From: Clostridium_X cadaveris
GTDB taxonomy: Bacteria; Bacillota; Clostridia; Clostridiales; Clostridiaceae
DNA: 64,000 nt
Direction: 5' to 3' (one strand)
Assembly: GCF_039521325.1 (NCBI RefSeq)
Contig: NZ_BAAACD010000005.1
Below, piece by piece: positions 26,480 to 35,230 of the stretch (positions are counted from its first letter, which is position 1; each line of letters begins with the position of its first letter). Both the position numbers and the translations under genes were made by a program. A model generated the notes under the pieces. That model had not been told where the DNA came from. It saw only the letters and a list, made by a program, of their open reading frames with translations, and made no database searches.

Positions 26480-26490
26480 TATAAAAGTAT

Positions 26491-26524
26491 TATGGCAGTC
26501 TTCTAGGGAAGGCTGCCATTTTGT
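26491..26524 (+). terminator. Terminator of prs
   Basis: ATGGCAGTCTTC (26491-26502) pairs with GAAGGCTGCCAT (26507-26518) around a four-base loop, followed by TTTTG. Confidence 0.8.
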
Positions 26525-26601
26525 ATAGTAGTCAAATTTTAATCTATAAGTCATAATATTTAAGGATTAAATATATAATTAATTAGAAGTTCTAATGGGA
26601 T

Positions 26602-27132
26602 GTGATTATTATATATTTTTTAAGTACTGGCTTATGGAATATGGACATGTCATATGATTTTACAATCATGATATTAAAAATTGTATTAATATTTATGCTT
26701 ATTGGATTATGTTGTAAATTAAGAAAGATTGATTTCAACAGTATATTTGACACAATGATAGTATCTATTCCTTCTGCTTTTTTAGGTGGGCGTATTTACC
26801 ATGTTGTAATGAACATAGATAAGTATAAATTAAATATAATAGATATGCTAAATATAAGCAAAGGCGGCTTTGACAACATTGGAATGATAATAGGAATCTT
26901 CATAGGGTCATGGCTTTATACTGTTTATAAAAAATACAGTTTATTAGATTTTATGGATATTATTGCTCCTGCTTTAGTCTTAGGAGATATGGTTTTCAAC
27001 ATTTTATCCTTAGGTTTTTCTGTAAATATATTAATGCTGATTATTTTAATGTTTATAACAAAAGTAGCTCAGAAAAGTGGAGTTGTTATAACAATTTACC
27101 TAATTCTAATATTTATAGTCAATATAATATAA
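26602..27132 (+). CDS. Lgt-like membrane protein lacking the catalytic motifs
   Basis: A 176-residue polytopic protein with about five helices. GGRIYHVV, then KYSLLDFMDIIAPALVLG, follow the order of prolipoprotein diacylglyceryl transferase (Lgt), which lipidates lipoprotein cysteines. However, Lgt is about 250-280 residues and depends on an HGG loop and a GQxxGRxGNF motif; here these positions read SKGGFDNIG and GDMVFNIL, and about 80 residues are absent. It is therefore unlikely to be an active Lgt. The start is uncertain: GTG 26602 has only a weak site (ATGGGA). It may be a diverged paralogue or a decayed gene. Confidence 0.55.
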   Translation: MIIIYFLSTGLWNMDMSYDFTIMILKIVLIFMLIGLCCKLRKIDFNSIFDTMIVSIPSAFLGGRIYHVVMNIDKYKLNIIDMLNISKGGFDNIGMIIGIFIGSWLYTVYKKYSLLDFMDIIAPALVLGDMVFNILSLGFSVNILMLIILMFITKVAQKSGVVITIYLILIFIVNII

Positions 27133-27134
27133 AG

Positions 27135-27163
27135 AATACCTTCTTTTAAGAGGGTATTTTTTA
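27135..27163 (+). terminator. Intrinsic terminator after the Lgt-like gene
   Basis: AATACCTTC (27135-27143) pairs with GAGGGTATT (27150-27158) followed by TTTTT. Confidence 0.8.
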
Positions 27164-27251
27164 TTGTGCGGAAGATAATATGAAATAAGTATAGAAAGAA
27201 ACACTGTATATTGGGTATAATTAGCTATAGTATTAAATTGTTAAGAGAGTG

Positions 27252-30200
27252 ATGAAAGTGAGCAGAAAAATTAAAAAAGGAAAGATAGATAATTATTTTA
27301 GTCCTTTTAAATATTCTAAAGCACATAAGCTTTACATAGAAGATTATATAATAGATTTAACCTCAAGATATAAGGATAGGGAAAATGTGCTTCAAGGTAT
27401 AGTAGCTTCAGAAACTTATGGGGAATATTTAGTTAAAATAAGAGTTGATGAAGATGATGATATGACATTTTATAGCTGCAGTTGTGATGATTTTGATGGT
27501 AAGGGAAAGCCTTGTGAGCATATAGGAGCATGTTATCTAAAATATATAAATGAAATGGAAACAGGGCCATCAGAGTTAGATGATCTTTTAAGTTTATATG
27601 AAGATGAAGATAAGAAAATTCAAGAAAGTGATATTTTAAAGCTTGATATAACACTAGGACATACTTCAACTAGAGTCATAAATAATTTTATTGAGCTTAA
27701 GGCTGGAGTAGATAAGCTTTATGTTGTAAAAAATTTTAGATATTTTTTAAATGCCTATGCACGAAAAGAACCTACACAGTTAGGACGATATATACTAGAC
27801 TTTGCTAAGGTTTCTATAACAAAAGAAGATCAGAGGCTTCTTGATTATTTTTTAGAACTTTTAGATATGGATAATATATTTTTGTCAGCTCAAGGGACTG
27901 CGGTAAGGCTTGTAGAAGACAAAAGAATATTTATAATGGAAACTCATTTCAAAAGGGTTATGGAGATTTTAAAAAATAAAAGTATATCTTTGTCCATACC
28001 AACAGGGGATTATGAAGATGTGCATGTGAAAGAAGAAGAGCTTAGTATAAACTTTGCTTTAAAAAGAGATGGCGAAGATCTGATGCTTACATTTCAAGGA
28101 AGCAGCATACCATTTCCTATGACTTCAAAGGGTGATTATTATTTCTATAAAGACGGTATATGGAGAGTGAAGAAGAACAAAGAAAGCTACTTGATAGCAT
28201 TATTTGATACAATGATAAAAAATCCATATGGTGCATTGAATATTAGAGATGATGAAAAGGACAGGTTTGCATCTTTTCTTATGCCTAAGGTTAAGGAGCT
28301 TGGAAATCTAAATATAGAAGAAAGCGTGAAAAAGGAATTCATAGAAGAGCCTTTAAGTGCAGAATTTTATATAGACAAAGATATGGATGTATTGTTGCTT
28401 TCACTTTACTTCTATTATGGAGATGAAAAGATTAATGCTTTAAAAAAGGTAAATAAGAAAAATACTCAGGGAATACTTATAAGAGATGTAGAAAAAGAAA
28501 AGAACATTTTAGATATAATCAGAGAATACGGATTTGAAGCCATGGATGACAAATTTATATTACAGGAAGAGGAGATCATAGTTGATTTTATTATTGATGG
28601 AATAAATAAGCTAAAAAACCATGGTGACGTATACTATTCAGAAGCTTTTAAAGGAAGCAAAATAGCAACTACACAAAATGTAAAGATAAGGGTACGGCTT
28701 ACAAGAGAAGATATGCTGGCACTTTCTTTTGATTTTAAAGATATACCACGTGATGAGATAATAAATCTTATAAAAGCATTTAATGAAGGCAAAAAGTATT
28801 ACAAACTAAAGGACAATGGTATAGTACTTCTTCAGGGAAATACTATATTAAAGATGCAGGCACTTAATGAATTCCAAAATATAGACAATGACTACTTTGA
28901 AAAAGAAGAAATAATGCTTCCTAAGTATTTAGCACCTTATATAAATGAGAAATTCATAAGTGAGGGTAATTTTAAGAGAGATAAAGGCTTTAGAGAACTT
29001 ATTAATAACATAAAAGAAGCTAAGGATATGGATTTTGAAATTCCAAATGCTATAAAAGCTGAATTAAGAGATTATCAGATTAAGGGATTTCAATGGATGA
29101 AGACTTTAAGTCAATGTGGTTTTGGAGGAATACTTGCCGACGAAATGGGACTTGGTAAGACACTTCAATCTATAACATTTATAAGTTCATTAGAAAAAGG
29201 AGAATCTTTAATTGTTTGTCCAACATCTCTTTTATACAATTGGAAAGAGGAGTTTGAAAAATTTGCTCCTTCGCTAAAAATTTTAGTTATGAATGGTGGA
29301 CCAAATGAGCGTCAGGAGAACTTCGAAAAACTTCATGACTATGATGTTATAATAACGTCTTATAATATTCTGACGAGAGATATTGAAAGCTATGAGAAGA
29401 TTAATTTTACAGCTGTAATAGTAGATGAAGGTCAAAATATGAAAAATCCATTATCTCAAAGAGCAAAATCAATGAAGAGATTAAATGGTAAAAATAAGTT
29501 TGTACTTACAGGGACGCCTATAGAAAATGCTCTTACAGAATTATGGTCTATCTTTGATTTTATAATGCCGGGATATATCCTAAATCGTAAGAAGTTCCAA
29601 ATGAAGTATGAAATACCTATAGTAAAAGACGGAAATCCTAAGGCTTTGCAGGAACTTAAATCTAGGATCATGCCTTTTATATTAAGGAGACTTAAAAAGG
29701 ATGTTGCAGCAGAACTTCCTCCAAAGATAGAGAAGACTATAAAGGTAGATATGACGCCAGAACAAAAGGATGTATATGTGACTTATGTGAAGATGTTCAA
29801 AGAGGAGATTGAAAATATAGATTTAAATGACTTTAATAAAGGAAAGATGAAGATATTCTCTGCACTTACAAGACTTAGGCAGGTATGTTGTCATCCTAAT
29901 AGTTTCTTAATGGACTATGATGGGGATAGCGGAAAGTTTGAAGCTTTTTATGATATACTGAACTCATCTATAGAAGAGGGACATAAGATTCTTGTATTTT
30001 CACAATTTACATCAGTATTGTCTATAATTGAAAAAGAATTTAGAAAGCAGCACATAGATTATAGCTATCTTGATGGATCTGTACCATCAGAGCAAAGGAT
30101 GAAGCTTGTAAAGGAATTTAACTCTGGTAATAAAAAGGTGTTTTTAATATCACTAAAGGCAGGAGGTGCTGGACTTAATCTGACCTCAGCCGATGTAGTA

Positions 30201-30455
30201 ATTCATTTTGACCCATGGTGGAATCCAGCAGTTGAAGATCAAGCTACAGATAGAGCTCATAGAATAGGGCAGAAGAATTCTGTAGAGGTTATAAAGCTAA
30301 TAACCAAAGGTACAATTGAAGAAAAGGTTCTTATGCTTCAAGAAAAGAAAAAACAAATAATAAAAGATGTAATCGGAGAAGAGGAAATAGGAGATAAAAT
30401 ACTGTCTTCCATGGATTTTGAAGATTTGCAGGGACTATTTAATTTTGAAGAATAA
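27252..30455 (+). CDS. SNF2-family helicase with SWIM zinc finger
   Basis: About 1067 residues. A SWIM zinc finger lies at about 75-97 (YSCSCDDFDG...CEHIGACY), a linker region with a bacterial SNF2-associated domain follows, and the C-terminal half (about 600-1060) is a Snf2 ATPase: motif I ADEMGLGKTLQS, motif Ia CPTSLLYNWKEE, motif II VDEGQNMKNP, motif III LTGTPIEN and motif VI QATDRAHRIGQ. Such proteins translocate on DNA and remodel protein-DNA complexes; the bacterial SWIM-SNF2 subgroup role is poorly known. ATG 27252 follows AGAGAG; a GTG one codon upstream is possible. The exonuclease III gene begins 19 bases after the stop, so a DNA-repair operon is likely. Confidence 0.9.
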   Translation: MKVSRKIKKGKIDNYFSPFKYSKAHKLYIEDYIIDLTSRYKDRENVLQGIVASETYGEYLVKIRVDEDDDMTFYSCSCDDFDGKGKPCEHIGACYLKYINEMETGPSELDDLLSLYEDEDKKIQESDILKLDITLGHTSTRVINNFIELKAGVDKLYVVKNFRYFLNAYARKEPTQLGRYILDFAKVSITKEDQRLLDYFLELLDMDNIFLSAQGTAVRLVEDKRIFIMETHFKRVMEILKNKSISLSIPTGDYEDVHVKEEELSINFALKRDGEDLMLTFQGSSIPFPMTSKGDYYFYKDGIWRVKKNKESYLIALFDTMIKNPYGALNIRDDEKDRFASFLMPKVKELGNLNIEESVKKEFIEEPLSAEFYIDKDMDVLLLSLYFYYGDEKINALKKVNKKNTQGILIRDVEKEKNILDIIREYGFEAMDDKFILQEEEIIVDFIIDGINKLKNHGDVYYSEAFKGSKIATTQNVKIRVRLTREDMLALSFDFKDIPRDEIINLIKAFNEGKKYYKLKDNGIVLLQGNTILKMQALNEFQNIDNDYFEKEEIMLPKYLAPYINEKFISEGNFKRDKGFRELINNIKEAKDMDFEIPNAIKAELRDYQIKGFQWMKTLSQCGFGGILADEMGLGKTLQSITFISSLEKGESLIVCPTSLLYNWKEEFEKFAPSLKILVMNGGPNERQENFEKLHDYDVIITSYNILTRDIESYEKINFTAVIVDEGQNMKNPLSQRAKSMKRLNGKNKFVLTGTPIENALTELWSIFDFIMPGYILNRKKFQMKYEIPIVKDGNPKALQELKSRIMPFILRRLKKDVAAELPPKIEKTIKVDMTPEQKDVYVTYVKMFKEEIENIDLNDFNKGKMKIFSALTRLRQVCCHPNSFLMDYDGDSGKFEAFYDILNSSIEEGHKILVFSQFTSVLSIIEKEFRKQHIDYSYLDGSVPSEQRMKLVKEFNSGNKKVFLISLKAGGAGLNLTSADVVIHFDPWWNPAVEDQATDRAHRIGQKNSVEVIKLITKGTIEEKVLMLQEKKKQIIKDVIGEEEIGDKILSSMDFEDLQGLFNFEE

Positions 30456-30474
30456 ACAAATTTAGGAGGTACAT

Positions 30475-31227
30475 ATGAAATTAATATCATGGAATGTAAA
30501 TGGCATCAGGGCTTGTGTAACTAAAGGGTTTCTTGATTTTTTTAAGGAAGTAGATGCAGATATATTCTGTCTTCAAGAGACTAAGCTTCAAGAAGGACAA
30601 ATAAATTTAGATTTAGAAGGATACCATCAGTATTGGAACTATGCTGAGAAAAAAGGGTATTCAGGAACAGCGATTTTTACAAAAGCAGAACCTTTAAGTG
30701 TCAGCTATGGAATAGATATAGAAGAGCATGATAAAGAGGGTAGAGTTATCACATTGGAATTTGAAGATTTTTATATGATTACTGTATACACACCAAATTC
30801 TAAACAGGCTTTAGAAAGACTTGAATACAGAATGAAATGGGAAGATGATTTTAGGGCTTATTTGAAAAATTTAGAGACTAAAAAACCGGTCATAGTATGT
30901 GGAGATTTAAATGTAGCACATAAGGAAATAGACCTTAAGAATCCAAAGAATAATATTAAGAATGCAGGCTTTACACCTGAAGAAAGAGAAAAATTCACTG
31001 AATTAATAAATGCTGGATTTATAGATACCTATAGATACTTCCATCCTGATACAGAAGGGGTGTACTCTTGGTGGTCTTATAGATTCAATGCTAGAAAGAA
31101 TAATGCTGGATGGAGAATAGACTATTTCTGTGTATCTGATGCTTTAAAAGATAGACTTGTAAGTGCTGACATACATATGGAGATTTTAGGATCAGACCAC
31201 TGCCCGGTTGAACTTATCATAAAATAA
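30475..31227 (+). CDS. xth: Exodeoxyribonuclease III
   Basis: A 250-residue AP endonuclease / 3'-5' exonuclease of base excision repair. It shows the full ExoIII/APE1 pattern: SWNVNGIRAC, FCLQETKL (metal-binding Glu), YTPNS, GDLNVAHKEIDLKNP (Asp and Asn of the active site), WWSYR and the C-terminal GSDHCPV with the catalytic His. Length is typical. AGGAGG precedes the ATG, and the gene follows the SNF2 helicase closely, probably on one transcript. Confidence 0.93.
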   Translation: MKLISWNVNGIRACVTKGFLDFFKEVDADIFCLQETKLQEGQINLDLEGYHQYWNYAEKKGYSGTAIFTKAEPLSVSYGIDIEEHDKEGRVITLEFEDFYMITVYTPNSKQALERLEYRMKWEDDFRAYLKNLETKKPVIVCGDLNVAHKEIDLKNPKNNIKNAGFTPEEREKFTELINAGFIDTYRYFHPDTEGVYSWWSYRFNARKNNAGWRIDYFCVSDALKDRLVSADIHMEILGSDHCPVELIIK

Positions 31228-31342
31228 TGATTTTTAAAACTGTAATCCTAAAAATAATGTTATAATCTAGTTATTAAAAAGAGTAAAATTTAATAGCTAA
31301 ATAATATTTTAAATATTTCATATGTAGAGGAGAGTAAGAATT

Positions 31343-32230
31343 ATGAGAAAAATTGATTTGCACATGCATTCAAATTTTAGTGATGACGGAGAATTAACTC
31401 CACAAGAAATAATAGATAATGCTATAAAAAATGGTATGGATATAATTTCGATAACAGATCATAATTCTATAAAAGCTAATGAAATAGCCTTAGAATATGT
31501 TAGTGGGAAAAAAATCAGATATATACCTGGAATAGAAATTGATTGTCAATACAATGGACTAAATCTACATCTTTTAGGATATAATTTTGATTTTAATAAG
31601 GCATGTTTTTTAGAATTAGAAGAAAATATTTTAAAGCAAGAGAAAAAAGCAGGTTTAAAAAGAATTGAAAAAATCAAAGAGATAACACATTTACATTTAA
31701 ATACAGAAGATGTATTGAAAAAAGTTAATAACGGAATAGTTACTGGTGAAGCCATAGGTGAAGTACTACTTGAGGATAATAGAAACAATAATTCTGAGAT
31801 ACTTAAGCCATATAGGGCTTGTAGTGAAAAAAGCGATATGCCTTTTGTTAATTTCTACTGGGATTATTTTTCACAAGGGAAACCAGCCTATGTTCACATA
31901 GAATTTATAACACTTTCTGAAGCGATAAATATGATTAAAGAGAATGGTGGAATAGCTATAATAGCTCACCCAGGAAATAATTTAAAGTATAACCGAAATA
32001 TTATCGATGAGTTGATAGCAGAGGGAATAGATGGAATAGAGGTTTTTAGCTCATATCACACTAATGAGGATATAGAATTTTTTTATAATAAAGCTTTAGA
32101 AAATAATCTATTTATATCTTGTGGAAGTGATTTTCATGGTAAAAATAAACCTAATATAGAGATAGGAAAATTTAAATATAAATTTGATTCGAATATGATA
32201 CTATTTGGAAATGAAGATAGATGTGTGTAA
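31343..32230 (+). CDS. PHP domain-containing metal-dependent phosphoesterase
   Basis: A 295-residue PHP-domain protein. The N-terminal DLHMHSNFSDD and ITDHNS supply the HxH and D-H metal ligands; IEIDCQY, AIIAHPGNN and the C-terminal SCGSDFHG give the other ligands. Stand-alone PHP proteins of this size include the RnaAM/YciV type that removes nucleotides from 5' ends or from 3',5'-bisphosphates, but the substrate is not shown by sequence. GAGGAGAG precedes the ATG. Its last codons overlap a hairpin shared with the convergent small gene. Confidence 0.85.
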   Translation: MRKIDLHMHSNFSDDGELTPQEIIDNAIKNGMDIISITDHNSIKANEIALEYVSGKKIRYIPGIEIDCQYNGLNLHLLGYNFDFNKACFLELEENILKQEKKAGLKRIEKIKEITHLHLNTEDVLKKVNNGIVTGEAIGEVLLEDNRNNNSEILKPYRACSEKSDMPFVNFYWDYFSQGKPAYVHIEFITLSEAINMIKENGGIAIIAHPGNNLKYNRNIIDELIAEGIDGIEVFSSYHTNEDIEFFYNKALENNLFISCGSDFHGKNKPNIEIGKFKYKFDSNMILFGNEDRCV

Positions 32231-32252
32231 CATATCTATCTTCATCTCTTTA
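32213..32252. terminator. Hairpin shared by convergent genes
   Basis: GAAGATAGAT (32213-32222) pairs with ATCTATCTTC (32234-32243), spanning the end of the PHP gene, with a T-rich stretch following on the plus strand. Confidence 0.6.
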
Positions 32253-32550
32253 TTTTAATAATGATTTTTTCGCCTTTTATGACTTTGTATGAGAATGTTA
32301 AAGTCAGATCCAATTCATTAAATTCCTTTTGTAACGATGCTAGAACAGTAGGCCTTAAATAGCAATATGTATGTGAGCTTTGAGGAACATTTAGTATGCA
32401 GCTCAAATCTTTTAGGGATACTGTTATTACATCTTCATCTTTATGTTCTTTAAGCCATTTATAAAAAAGACTGCCGTAAATTGACTTGAATTTTATAGTT
32501 TCAGTGTTACGTTTCTTTTTGAAAGAAACTCTAATTTTTTCTTTTTTCAT
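32242..32550 (-). CDS. Small protein resembling a Rep_3-type winged helix
   Basis: A 102-residue basic protein with a good ribosome binding site (AGAGAGGA, seven bases before ATG). Residues about 45-100, with TYCYLRPTVLASLQKEFNEL and then two strands ending KIIIKIKR, follow the pattern of the C-terminal winged-helix half of Rep_3 plasmid initiators (helix, short EINE-like turn, beta hairpin). It is far shorter than an initiator and sits alone in the chromosome, so it may be a captured DNA-binding domain or a regulator. The likeness is by eye and weak; otherwise hypothetical. Confidence 0.55.
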   Translation of the reverse strand: MKKEKIRVSFKKKRNTETIKFKSIYGSLFYKWLKEHKDEDVITVSLKDLSCILNVPQSSHTYCYLRPTVLASLQKEFNELDLTLTFSYKVIKGEKIIIKIKR

Positions 32551-32688
32551 ATAATAATCCTCTCTGAGATTCTTTTAATTATAGTATATACCTACTATAC
32601 TTAATGTATATAGGTAAAATTAAGAGAAAATATGGCTTTCATGTGCATTCTTAAATAAATATATGATTAAAACTAAGGGGTAGGGATT

Positions 32689-34107
32689 ATGGATTATAAA
32701 AGAATACTTGAAACTTTAATAGAGTTTTCTGATGAAGGAATAATAATAACTGACAATAAAGGAAATATAGTTTTTTATAGAGAGAGCAAAAAGAACTTAA
32801 CAGGAATAGAAAATAAAAAGCCAGAAGGTAAGAATATACTTGAAGTTTTCCCATATCTTACAGAAAGCTCAAGTACTTTTTATAATGTTTTAAAATATAG
32901 AAATCCCATAATAGACAGAGTTCAAAAATATAAGAATCATTTAGGAAAAGAAGTTACTGTAATAACATCCACATATCCAATAATAGAGCAAGGAGTTCTT
33001 AAAGGAGCCTTTGAAATATTTAAGGATTTTACATTGGTTTATGATCTTTCTGAAAAGGTAGTAGCTCTTCAAAAACAAATGACCAAGGGAAAAGAAGCAA
33101 AATATAAAGCTCTAGGAGCAAAATTTACCTTTGATGATTTTATTGGAAATAATCCTAGAATTATAGATTTGAAAGAGAAAGGCAAGAAGATAAGCAACAG
33201 CAAGTCTCCTATACTTGTCTATGGAGAAACAGGTACAGGCAAAGAGATATTGGTACAGGCTATACATAACGCTGGAAAAAGGAAAAACAAACCTTTTATA
33301 GTACAAAACTGTGCAGCTTTGCCTCATAATCTTTTAGAAAGTATATTGTTTGGTACTGAAGAAGGAAGCTACACTGGAGCAAAAGATAAGATTGGGCTTT
33401 TAGAGGTAGCTCATGGGGGAACATTATATTTAGATGAAATAAATTCTATGGACTTAGATCTTCAAGGTAAACTTTTAAGAGTTATACAAGGAGGAGAAGT
33501 TAGACGACTTGGAAGTAGTAAAGTTAAAGAGGTAGATATTAGGATAATAGCATCAACTAATGAAAAGCCAGAAGTTCTTATAGAAAACAATAAGTTAAGG
33601 TTAGATTTGTATTATAGGCTTAATGTAATATATTTTAAGATACCTCCATTGAGAGAGCGTAAGGATGATATAGAGCTTTTAGCAAAGTATTTTTTAAACA
33701 AGTACAATAAAGAATTTGACAAAAATGTTCTCAGTATAAGCGAATCTCTAATGAAAGATTTTATGACATACGATTGGCCTGGAAATATTAGAGAGCTTCA
33801 ACATGTAATTGAAAGTGCTATGAATTGGTGTGAAGAACCTGATATAAATCATAAACATGTGGAAATGAACTTTGGGGATAAAAAAGAACAGTATAAGAAA
33901 AATGATATGGAATTATTTGATTGTGGTCTTAAAGAAAACTTAGAAAAATATGAAAAGTTTTTAATAGAGAGTGCTATAAGGCAGTGTGATGGAGTCTATG
34001 CAAAAGCAGCTAGGAAACTTCAAATACCAAAGCAGACTCTTCAAAATAAAATAAAGAAATATAAAATAAAGAAAATATTTAGTATTGAATTTAGTACAAA
34101 AAACTAA
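32689..34107 (+). CDS. Sigma-54-dependent PAS/AAA+/Fis transcriptional activator
   Basis: A 472-residue enhancer-binding protein: a PAS-like sensor domain (about 5-110), a sigma-54 interaction AAA+ domain (about 145-380) with Walker A GETGTGKE (179-186), the loop GSYTGA (from 226; variant of GAFTGA) and GTLYLDEINSM, then a Fis-type helix-turn-helix (about 430-465, YAKAARKLQIPKQTLQNKI). It should activate the -24/-12 promoter 140 bases beyond its stop, which drives the hydroxyproline dehydratase genes; the PAS domain may sense hydroxyproline or a related ligand (inference). The sequence after its stop holds paired TTAGTACTAA repeats, likely its binding sites. Confidence 0.88.
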   Translation: MDYKRILETLIEFSDEGIIITDNKGNIVFYRESKKNLTGIENKKPEGKNILEVFPYLTESSSTFYNVLKYRNPIIDRVQKYKNHLGKEVTVITSTYPIIEQGVLKGAFEIFKDFTLVYDLSEKVVALQKQMTKGKEAKYKALGAKFTFDDFIGNNPRIIDLKEKGKKISNSKSPILVYGETGTGKEILVQAIHNAGKRKNKPFIVQNCAALPHNLLESILFGTEEGSYTGAKDKIGLLEVAHGGTLYLDEINSMDLDLQGKLLRVIQGGEVRRLGSSKVKEVDIRIIASTNEKPEVLIENNKLRLDLYYRLNVIYFKIPPLRERKDDIELLAKYFLNKYNKEFDKNVLSISESLMKDFMTYDWPGNIRELQHVIESAMNWCEEPDINHKHVEMNFGDKKEQYKKNDMELFDCGLKENLEKYEKFLIESAIRQCDGVYAKAARKLQIPKQTLQNKIKKYKIKKIFSIEFSTKN

Positions 34108-34142
34108 AATTAGTACTAAATAGTATTGTTTTTAGTACTAAT
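34090..34142. promoter_or_regulatory. Candidate upstream activating sites of the sigma-54 regulator
   Basis: ATTAGTACTAAA (34109-34120) and TTTAGTACTAAT (34131-34142) are inverted copies, each almost a palindrome, and a third partial copy TTTAGTACAAAA lies at 34090-34101 inside the regulator's end. They stand about 105-155 bases before the -24/-12 element, the usual distance for enhancer sites. Confidence 0.6.
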
Positions 34143-34153
34143 CTGAAATTTAT

Positions 34154-34186
34154 GTAGAGCTTAAAAATTAAGCTCTACTTTTTTAT
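34154..34186 (+). terminator. Terminator of the activator gene
   Basis: GTAGAGCTTA (34154-34163) pairs with TAAGCTCTAC (34169-34178), followed by TTTTTTAT. It separates the regulator transcript from the sigma-54 promoter. Confidence 0.85.
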
Positions 34187-34245
34187 TACGTCAAATTGTA
34201 TATGATATAGGAGGTTAGAAAAAATTATGGCAGCATATGAAATTA

Positions 34246-34260
34246 TGGCATAGCTATTGC
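34246..34260 (+). promoter_or_regulatory. Sigma-54 (-24/-12) promoter of the hypD operon
   Basis: TGGCAT-N5-TTGC at 34246-34260 matches the RpoN consensus TGGCAC-N5-TTGC with one change and exact GG-to-GC spacing. Transcription would start near 34272, before the ribosome binding site of the activase gene. Confidence 0.85.
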
Positions 34261-34297
34261 TATATTTATATGATATTTAAAGCTGGGAGTGAAAAAA

Positions 34298-35200
34298 ATG
34301 AGGGGCAGTATATTTAATATTCAAAGATACTCCATACATGATGGGCCAGGAATTAGAACAACTATATTTTTTAAAGGATGTCCTTTAAAATGTCAATGGT
34401 GTCACAATCCTGAGAGTCAGAGACAAGAAAAGGAGATAATGATTTATACTAATAAATGTATAGATTGTGGATTTTGTGCAAAGGCATGCAAATCAGGAGC
34501 TTTGACATTTGAAGAGGGGATGATACATTTTAATAAAATCCTTTGTAAAAATTGTGGAGAGTGCTGTGAAGTGTGCCCTACAGGAGCAAGAACAATTGTA
34601 GGAGAGTATAAGAATTCTGAAACTTTATTAAAAGAAATAGAAAAGGACAAGGTCTTTTATGATGAGTCCGATGGAGGGGTAACTTTTTCTGGGGGAGAGC
34701 CGTTAAGCCAAGAGAAATTTCTTGAAGAGATACTTAAAAGATGTAAAGAGGCTGGGATACATACAACTGTTGATACCAGCGGATATGGAAGTGAAAATAC
34801 TATAAGAAGCATAACACCATATGTAGATTTGTTTTTATATGACTTAAAGTCCATGAATGATTTTGTTCATAAAAAGTATACAGGGGTATCCAACAAAAGA
34901 ATACTTGAAAATTTAAAACTTATAGGTGAACTTGGAGGAAAGATATTTATAAGAATACCATTGATAACAGGTATTAATGATTCGAAAGAAGATATATATA
35001 GCTTTATAAAATTCATAAAAAATATAGATGGAATTCTTCAAGTTAACATTCTTCCATATCATAATATTTCTCAAGAGAAGTATTTAAGGCTTAGAAGGGA
35101 ATATCAGTGTGAAAATGTGAAAGAACCAACATCAGAAGGATTAGAAGAAATCAAATCAATGTTTGAAAATGAAGGTTTTAAAACTGTAATTGGTGGATAA
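34298..35200 (+). CDS. Radical SAM activating enzyme of the glycyl radical dehydratase
   Basis: About 300 residues. GPGIRTTIFFKGCPLKC plus QWC supplies the CxxxCxxC radical-SAM cluster, and a ferredoxin-like insert (about 50-100) carries two CxxCxxC-type clusters: CIDCGFCAKAC and CKNCGECCEVC. GGVTFSGGEPL binds S-adenosylmethionine. Such activases abstract hydrogen from the conserved Gly of their partner, here the dehydratase encoded next. ATG 34298 sits eight bases after GGGAG; a GTG at 34289 overlaps that site. It is the first gene behind the -24/-12 promoter. Confidence 0.9.
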   Translation: MRGSIFNIQRYSIHDGPGIRTTIFFKGCPLKCQWCHNPESQRQEKEIMIYTNKCIDCGFCAKACKSGALTFEEGMIHFNKILCKNCGECCEVCPTGARTIVGEYKNSETLLKEIEKDKVFYDESDGGVTFSGGEPLSQEKFLEEILKRCKEAGIHTTVDTSGYGSENTIRSITPYVDLFLYDLKSMNDFVHKKYTGVSNKRILENLKLIGELGGKIFIRIPLITGINDSKEDIYSFIKFIKNIDGILQVNILPYHNISQEKYLRLRREYQCENVKEPTSEGLEEIKSMFENEGFKTVIGG

Positions 35201-35230
35201 AGATTTATTATATTAGGGGAGATGATAAAA

